The notes beneath the pieces were generated by a model that saw only the letters and a list, made by a program, of their open reading frames with translations, did no database searches and was not told the DNA's origin. From assembly GCA_015295905.1 (NCBI GenBank), contig DVEB01000283.1:1-48099 (forward strand): a stretch of DNA of 48,099 bases, given 5' to 3'. This DNA comes from Synechococcales cyanobacterium M55_K2018_004. Its GTDB lineage: Bacteria; Cyanobacteriota; Cyanobacteriia; Elainellales; Elainellaceae. Positions 43,095-48,099 of this stretch are shown one piece after another. Every line of letters begins with the position of its first letter. Within the stretch, counting starts at the first letter, position 1. A program made the translations under genes and the position numbers.

Positions 43095-44393
43095 ATGACT
43101 CAGGGCAGTGGAGGACTAGCAGCACGTACATTAGGAATGGCGGCGGTGGTGCGTCCAGCGATCGCTCCCCTGTTTGCCCTTGGCCTTGCTTTAGACAGTA
43201 CTCCTGAGGAAGACGGAGGGGCTGAGGGGGCTTCATGGCAAAGCTCGTCTCAACTAATGCCACACGCGATCGCTACAGGAGTGATGCATAACTTTGCCGG
43301 ACTCCCAAAGAACAGTTTTTTACAGCAAACAGTGATGTCGGATGCATCTTTGCCGGAATGGGCAGGGGAACAGTTAGAGAATGCTCAACCCATTACTGCT
43401 GCTGATGATTTACGACATCAGTTCGGTAGCAATTATAATGACTCTGACTCGGCTGCTGTGCAATCAATACAGACCAAGCAAATAACACCGTTACACAGCA
43501 AGATGAGTACACTAGAGGCAAGCCCTAGGCAACACTATCCACGTCATCATCAACCTCATCAATCACTGCGATCTCATGGCTTACCTTCAGTAACCGCCGC
43601 AAGGGTTGACCAGCAATCACCACCACCTACCTTTTCTGCACTAGTCGCAAACCCATCTGCTCCTGAAATCAGACCTCCACTTGTCGCACAGACACCCGTC
43701 CTAGAGCCTGCTATCTCCAATCAACCTCACCAACACACTTCACCATCAACATCGGTTTTCTCTCTGCTCACTCCCCAGGTTTTGACTGAACAATCTGCAC
43801 CCCAAACTCAGAACCGTGAGTTCAAAACAGCAATCCGGCCTGAGAACCTCTCATCAGAAAAGCCCTCAGATCGACTTGTGAATTTGAGGATAGACACTCC
43901 ACTAGCGATCGCCCCCTCCCATCCCCCAAGGTCTATCGAAAACGATGGAGTTTTATCCTCCTCCACGCCAACTTCGCATTATCCAAACTCGAATTTAGAG
44001 CGTAATCCTGCGTTCACTACAATTATTCGCACTGCTTCTACGCCGCTATCAGAATTCAATACTGGAAATTCTTCACAGGATATCTCAGGGCCGATTCATC
44101 TGCCTATTGCCTCTGCCGAAGAGGGTGCGATCGCCCTTCCTGCTGCTCAATTCTCAAAACACCCCTTCTATCGGATTCCTGCCACCATTCTCCCGCAAAA
44201 GGCAACGCCTCTTGCCGCCCGCTTGCCACCTCCTCCCCTGCCCACCTCTGCACCTCCCCCCACCATCCAGATCACTATCGGTCGCATTGAAGTCCGCACT
44301 ACTCCCCGCCCAGTTCCGGCCCGCTCGGTCCCTGTTCCAAGGCCCCAAGTCTCACTTCAGGACTATTTGCAACAGCGTAGCCAGAAAGATTAA
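43095..44393 (+). CDS. Pro/Ser/Thr-rich eCIS linker protein with conserved C-terminus
   Basis: A 432-aa protein with a strong AGAGGAGG 5 nt before the ATG. Residues 8-32 (LAARTLGMAAVVRPAIAPLF, then ALGLAL) are apolar and might touch a membrane or pack in the particle. About 35-380 is low complexity, rich in Pro, Ser, Thr, Gln and His, probably unfolded. The last 45 residues, IQITIGRIEVRTTPRP, then VPRPQVSLQDYLQQR, look like a short motif I associate with small proteins at this place in eCIS loci. The function is unknown; the order (gp26-like, linker, Pvc16-like) is typical. The long linker could span sheath layers or tie the particle to another structure. Confidence 0.75.
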   Translation: MTQGSGGLAARTLGMAAVVRPAIAPLFALGLALDSTPEEDGGAEGASWQSSSQLMPHAIATGVMHNFAGLPKNSFLQQTVMSDASLPEWAGEQLENAQPITAADDLRHQFGSNYNDSDSAAVQSIQTKQITPLHSKMSTLEASPRQHYPRHHQPHQSLRSHGLPSVTAARVDQQSPPPTFSALVANPSAPEIRPPLVAQTPVLEPAISNQPHQHTSPSTSVFSLLTPQVLTEQSAPQTQNREFKTAIRPENLSSEKPSDRLVNLRIDTPLAIAPSHPPRSIENDGVLSSSTPTSHYPNSNLERNPAFTTIIRTASTPLSEFNTGNSSQDISGPIHLPIASAEEGAIALPAAQFSKHPFYRIPATILPQKATPLAARLPPPPLPTSAPPPTIQITIGRIEVRTTPRPVPARSVPVPRPQVSLQDYLQQRSQKD

Positions 44394-44424
44394 TGCCTGT
44401 CTTGCCTCCAGGATGCTCAAAACC

Positions 44425-45735
44425 ATGACCAACTCGCTTGCGATCGCGGCCGTCACCACAACACTCCGCAACCTGCTCACCCGTGGGTTGGGAAGCGAAC
44501 TGGGCAGCGGCGGAGTCACCACCCGTCCACCCGACAAAGCACGGGAGAGCAATGACCCCAACCAAGTGAATTTATTTCTGTATCACCTGATGCCTGACCC
44601 AGCGTGGCGCAATCGGGAGATGCCCAACCGTCGGCCAGGAGAGAACAGCCCCAGTCCCCTGCCGCTGAAATTGTTTTACCTGATGACTGCCTACGGCAAG
44701 GAAAATGACGACACGCTGGCGCACCGTTTGCTGGGGCGGGCCATGCAAATTTTGCACGACAACACCATGTTGAGTGCCGATCACATTCGAGCCGCGCTCC
44801 CAGAGAGCGACTTGCATAACCAGGTGGAACGGATTCGGATTACGCTGCAACCCTTGACCTTAGAAGAAACCTCAAAACTCTGGAGCAGCTTTCAGACGCA
44901 GTACCGCATTTCTGCGACCTACGAAGTCTCTGTGGTGCTGATCGACAGCCAGCGCCCCAGCGTAACTCCACTGCCTGTGCTGATGGTGGGTCGGAACAAT
45001 GCTGGAGTCATCGTGCAGCCTTCGGTGCTGCTGCCTTTCCCCACGTTGGAAACTGTGGTTTATCGCGATGGTCAGGCATCGATCTTCCTAGGCACTCCGG
45101 CGGACGGCACCCCCGACCTGACCTTGCAGGGACAGAACTTGGTCGGCGATGTGGTGCGGGTCTGCTTCCAGCACCCCCGCCTGAGCGTTCCCCTAGCACC
45201 GGCTCAAATTCTGGCTAGGACACCACTCTCCCTGCCGCTGGTGCTGCCGCAACCAGGCAATGCCGCTGACCCCAATGCTCCGACTAATCAGTGGCTAGCT
45301 GGACTCTATCGCGTCAAAGCAGTGATTTCATCGGCTGCGGCTCTGCCTGAGCGTGTCACCAATGAAATGGCAATCGCCCTTGCCCCCAAAATCCTGACGG
45401 AAACCGTCACTGTCCGCCGCGACCCCCCAACCAATGACGACCCCTTCGGCAAAGCCACCCTCAGCCTGCGCTGCGTCCCCACCGTAGCGCGATCGCAAGC
45501 CGTGAGTTTGTTGTTGGGCGATCGCGAACTTGCCTGGAATCCCCCGCTGCTGCCCGACCCACCCCCGCTCAGCCGGGACCTGCTGCGCTACAGCGACCTG
45601 CAATTTGAGGCAAAGCGCCTGCCCCCAGGTGACTACTGGCTGCGCCTGCGCGTCGATGGCGTAGACAGCCAACTGATCATCAACCGCACCACCCAACCTG
45701 GCTTTGACCCCACCCAGCGAGTCACCCTGCCATGA
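44425..45735 (+). CDS. Pvc16/DUF4255-type eCIS terminator protein
   Basis: A 436-aa protein from ATG 44425 (MTNSLAIAAVTTTLRNLL), with AGGA 11 nt before it; ATG 44413 is an alternative without a ribosome site. The first 200 residues are the Pvc16/DUF4255 domain: NLFLYHLMPDPAWRNREM and PLPLKLFYLMTAYGKENDDT, then LAHRLLGRAMQILHD. In PVC and Afp this protein caps the far end of tube and sheath. The second half (about 230-430) contains Ig-like beta segments (TLQGQNLVGDVVRVCF; DYWLRLRVDGVDSQLI), a common extension. Its stop overlaps the ATPase start as ATGA. Confidence 0.93.
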   Translation: MTNSLAIAAVTTTLRNLLTRGLGSELGSGGVTTRPPDKARESNDPNQVNLFLYHLMPDPAWRNREMPNRRPGENSPSPLPLKLFYLMTAYGKENDDTLAHRLLGRAMQILHDNTMLSADHIRAALPESDLHNQVERIRITLQPLTLEETSKLWSSFQTQYRISATYEVSVVLIDSQRPSVTPLPVLMVGRNNAGVIVQPSVLLPFPTLETVVYRDGQASIFLGTPADGTPDLTLQGQNLVGDVVRVCFQHPRLSVPLAPAQILARTPLSLPLVLPQPGNAADPNAPTNQWLAGLYRVKAVISSAAALPERVTNEMAIALAPKILTETVTVRRDPPTNDDPFGKATLSLRCVPTVARSQAVSLLLGDRELAWNPPLLPDPPPLSRDLLRYSDLQFEAKRLPPGDYWLRLRVDGVDSQLIINRTTQPGFDPTQRVTLP

Positions 45736-47636
45736 TTTCTACCGACTGGCCAACCACCAATGCTGAAGCGATCGCCGCTGCCTTGCACTGGTTACGCGAT
45801 CGCCTCAAGACCCTCTCCACGCCAGCCCCTTCCCCCCCCTCGCCCACTCCACCCATCCCCACCCTCACCTCCCTCGGCGACCGCCTCGGTCTCTCTCACT
45901 TCGAGCGATCGCTCCTGTGGCTCTGTGTTGCCACCGAACTGGACCCCCAAATGGGGGAACACTACGCCCGGGCTCAAGGCAATAGCAGCCGCCCCTATCC
46001 CACGTTTTCCCTGGCCTTTCGTTGTTTCGCCGAGCCATCCTGGGAGGCGCTCTCGCCCCAACGTCCCCTGCGCTACTGGCAACTGCTAGAAATCAACCAA
46101 CCCCCAGCCCAACCCCTGACCACCAGCGCGTTGCGAGCCGACGAGCGGATCACCAATTACATCAAAGGACTGAACGAACTGGATGACCGCTTCAGTGCGT
46201 TGCTGCTGCCAATGCAAACTGCTGCCTTTCGCGGTGAACTGCCGCCTTCGCAGCAGGCCGGCGTTGAGGCGATCGCCCAGTTTCTGCAAGCCCTCGATCT
46301 CTACGAGCCGCTCCCGCCTCTGCAACTGGTGGGAGCCGACAGCCTCAGCAAACAACTGATTGCCCAGCAGACTTGTGAATTGTTGGATTTGAGACTCTAT
46401 CGCCTGCCGATTGAACAATTGCCCACCCAACCAGCAGATCTAGAACTGCTGGCACGGCTTTGGCAACGGGAAAGTTTGCTGCTGCCCATGGCACTCTACC
46501 TGGATGGTCATGACGCTGAGGAGCACCTGACAAAGGGGGCAGCCAGCCCGGTGAATCGGTTTCTGAGTCAGAGCCGGGGACTGTTTTTTTGCAGCAGTCG
46601 AGATTCGCAGCAAATGCCTGGGCAAGATGGCTTTTGCCTCGATGTGGAAAAACCAACCCCCGCAGAGCAGAAGCGCCTGTGGGCGATCGCCCTGAACGAC
46701 TCCACCTCTGCCCTGCCGACTCAGCTTGCCTCGCAGTTTAACTTAAGTGCGGTGGCCATTAGTGCGATCGCTCAGCGCAGTGCTGCTTCCTCTGAAACCC
46801 TGTGGTCAAACTGTCTGATCCATACCCGACCTCAACTCGATACGCTGGCTCAACGCATTGACACCAAAGCAACCTGGACCGATCTAATCCTCCCTGCTGA
46901 AGCAACAAATCTCCTGAAGCAAATTGCCGACCAAGTACGCCAGCGACACCAGGTGTATGAGGAGTGGGGATTCCATCGCAAGCTGAACCGAGGAATGGGG
47001 ATCAATGCCCTGTTTGCAGGTGAAAGTGGCACGGGAAAAACTATGGCAGCGGAAGTGATTGCCAATGATTTGAAACTGAATCTTTATCGGATTGATCTGT
47101 CTGCTGTGGTCAGCAAGTATATCGGTGAGACAGAAAAGAACTTAAGACGACTGTTTGATGCTGCTGAAGATGGTGGTGCTATTCTCTTGTTTGATGAAGC
47201 AGATGCTTTGTTTGGCAAACGTAGTGAAGTGAAAGATAGCCATGACCGCTATGCCAATATTGAGATTAATTATTTACTTCAGAGGATGGAAGCATATCGC
47301 GGGTTAGCCATTCTCGCAACCAATATGAAGAATGCGCTAGATACGGCTTTTCTACGTCGCCTCCGCTTTATTGTTAACTTCCCCTTCCCTAGTTTGCGGG
47401 AACGGATTCGCTTGTGGCAACAGGCGTTTCCTCCCGAAACCCCCACCACAGGGTTAGACTGCGATCGCCTTGCCACCCTCAACCTCACAGGCGGCAACAT
47501 CCACACGGTTGCTATCAATGCCGCCTTCCTCGCAGCCCAGGCAGGTACTCCTGTCACCATGCCCCTCGTCCTTGCCGCCGCCCGCACTGAATATCGCAAA
47601 CTCGACCGCCCCATCAACGAACTCGATTTCCAATAG
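45732..47636 (+). CDS. eCIS AAA+ ATPase (Afp15/Pvc15-like)
   Basis: A 634-aa ATPase found in nearly all eCIS loci, thought to help assembly or loading. The first 380 residues form the winged or helical N-domain (LGLSHFERSLLWLCVATELD). The AAA+ core has Walker A GESGTGKT (430-437), Walker B AILLFDEAD with D488 E489, sensor 1 LAILATNMKNALD and arginine motif FLRRLRF (about 540). LNLTGGNIHTVAINAAFLAA is the sensor 2 region. All catalytic residues are present. It starts inside the Pvc16 stop codon (ATGA) and is followed at 20 bp by the small protein gene. Confidence 0.95.
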   Translation: MISTDWPTTNAEAIAAALHWLRDRLKTLSTPAPSPPSPTPPIPTLTSLGDRLGLSHFERSLLWLCVATELDPQMGEHYARAQGNSSRPYPTFSLAFRCFAEPSWEALSPQRPLRYWQLLEINQPPAQPLTTSALRADERITNYIKGLNELDDRFSALLLPMQTAAFRGELPPSQQAGVEAIAQFLQALDLYEPLPPLQLVGADSLSKQLIAQQTCELLDLRLYRLPIEQLPTQPADLELLARLWQRESLLLPMALYLDGHDAEEHLTKGAASPVNRFLSQSRGLFFCSSRDSQQMPGQDGFCLDVEKPTPAEQKRLWAIALNDSTSALPTQLASQFNLSAVAISAIAQRSAASSETLWSNCLIHTRPQLDTLAQRIDTKATWTDLILPAEATNLLKQIADQVRQRHQVYEEWGFHRKLNRGMGINALFAGESGTGKTMAAEVIANDLKLNLYRIDLSAVVSKYIGETEKNLRRLFDAAEDGGAILLFDEADALFGKRSEVKDSHDRYANIEINYLLQRMEAYRGLAILATNMKNALDTAFLRRLRFIVNFPFPSLRERIRLWQQAFPPETPTTGLDCDRLATLNLTGGNIHTVAINAAFLAAQAGTPVTMPLVLAAARTEYRKLDRPINELDFQ

Positions 47637-47656
47637 CGCAACAAGCCCAAATTCCC

Positions 47657-47920
47657 ATGCCGCTCCACCTCCACATCGATCGCCTCATCCTCAACGACAT
47701 CGATCTTTCCCCCCGCGAACGACGTATTCTCCAGGCTGCGATCGAGGAGCGACTAGTTCAACTGTTTAGCGAACACCCGGGGTCATTGCAGCAGGATCAC
47801 TATCTGGCGTCGGTGGCGATCGCTCCCCTCACGGCTGACCCCCAAAGCACCCCCACACAACTAGGTCAGCACATTGCACAACGTATTTACCAAAGCATAT
47901 CGAACATGAATTCGGGATAA
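47657..47920 (+). CDS. Small conserved protein at the end of the eCIS arm
   Basis: An 87-aa protein, MPLHLHIDRLILNDIDLSPR, then ERRILQAAIEERLVQLF. The pattern of a basic or apolar start with I-x-R-L-I-L followed by one long helix fits small proteins next to eCIS ATPase genes. The function is not known. The stop codon and last residues lie within the conserved end of a family C repeat (TTCGGGATAAGCTGAAA), so repeat insertion probably set the present C-terminus. Confidence 0.75.
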   Translation: MPLHLHIDRLILNDIDLSPRERRILQAAIEERLVQLFSEHPGSLQQDHYLASVAIAPLTADPQSTPTQLGQHIAQRIYQSISNMNSG

Positions 47921-48010
47921 GCTGAAACCCTCGCTTTTTCCGGCGCGGCGCACTGAAAAAAAGCGAGGGTTTTGGGACACGGTGCTGTGTGCGGTGCCCC
48001 AAAACCCTCT
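47911..48010. repeat. Family C twin hairpins after the plus arm
   Basis: The order is reversed compared with 5638-5740: end TTCGGGATAAGCTGAAA, a hairpin with AAACCCTCGCTTTTT arms, then a hairpin with GGGTTTTGGGACACGG and its near complement. It may end transcription of the eCIS plus arm. Confidence 0.75.
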
Positions 48011-48034
48011 GCACTCGAACTGATTTCACTCAAA

Positions 48035-48099
48035 CTGATACAGAATCCGTCTGTAAAGTAGCAGTTTGTCGTGGTGTAAAACGTGCGCTGCGCGCACGT
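48035..48099. repeat. Family B repeat cut by the window end
   Basis: CTGATACAGAATCCGTCTGT, then AGTAGCAGTTTGTCGTGGTG, matches the ends at 3375 and 32722. Only the first arm and start of the loop are in the window. Confidence 0.8.

Noticed and set aside
5755-47920. Prophage
   Set aside because: Only tail-type genes are present. No capsid, portal, terminase, lysis or active integrase gene is seen, and an AAA+ ATPase and Pvc16-type cap mark it as an eCIS.
1-48099. The many GCGATCGC octamers as a special repeat array
   Set aside because: This is HIP1, spread evenly over cyanobacterial genomes, and not specific to this locus.

Overview
The window is chromosomal DNA of a cyanobacterium. The octamer GCGATCGC (HIP1) and its core occur throughout, in genes and between them, and the gene content fits: acyl-lipid delta-9 desaturase, WG-repeat protein, SpoIID-type wall protein and small cyanobacteria-like hypotheticals. 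The fairly high G+C suggests a Leptolyngbya-like filamentous lineage, but genus cannot be fixed from sequence alone.

The main content is an extracellular contractile injection system (eCIS), a phage-tail-like machine, in two arms about 12 kb apart. The minus-strand arm (27.4 kb down to 5.8 kb) encodes, in transcription order: tube-end/adaptor protein, LysM-like baseplate protein, gpD-like hub, gpV-like spike, PAAR-like tip, gp25-like wedge protein, two baseplate-J-type proteins, a P2-gpI-type tail protein, and a fibre-like protein with an N-terminal DUF6519-type segment and a C-terminal S74 chaperone. Most of these genes are tightly packed with ATGA or 8-nt overlaps. The plus-strand arm (39.9 to 47.9 kb) encodes sheath, tube, a gp26-like Cys-rich baseplate protein, a Pro/Ser/Thr-rich linker protein, a Pvc16/DUF4255 terminator protein, the AAA+ ATPase and a small conserved protein. 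No toxin, capsid, terminase, portal or T6SS membrane gene is present.

The unusual part is the baseplate. The 1823-aa J-like protein and the 1676-aa gpI-like protein each carry Asp-box beta-propeller repeats (S-x-D-x-G-x-x-W) inserted into otherwise family-like scaffolds. They share an interspersed module with a T-x-F-x-x-E-L-x-x-G-D core, which also appears in the fibre. At the left edge, a GTG-started minus-strand frame of at least 1001 codons encodes a coiled-coil protein with a long acidic, motif-repeating tail. It leaves the window.

Between the arms are apparently unrelated genes: a membrane protein, a small anchored Pro/Glu-rich protein, a basic helical protein paired with a Cys4 protein, a CNT nucleoside transporter, an NTF2-like protein, a tiny hydrophobic protein, a fused Dpp/Opp-type ABC ATPase, a WG-repeat protein, a delta-9 desaturase, and a TetR protein fused to a tyrosine-recombinase-like domain that has lost catalytic arginines. 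The TetR gene has a pair of 17-bp palindromes just before its start codon. A SpoIID-domain gene lies between the fibre gene and the acidic protein gene.

Intergenic DNA is rich in palindromic elements of several families (called A to E here). Some are nested, some truncated, and some adjoin in a constant order. They look like non-coding miniature repeats and account for most of the long gaps.
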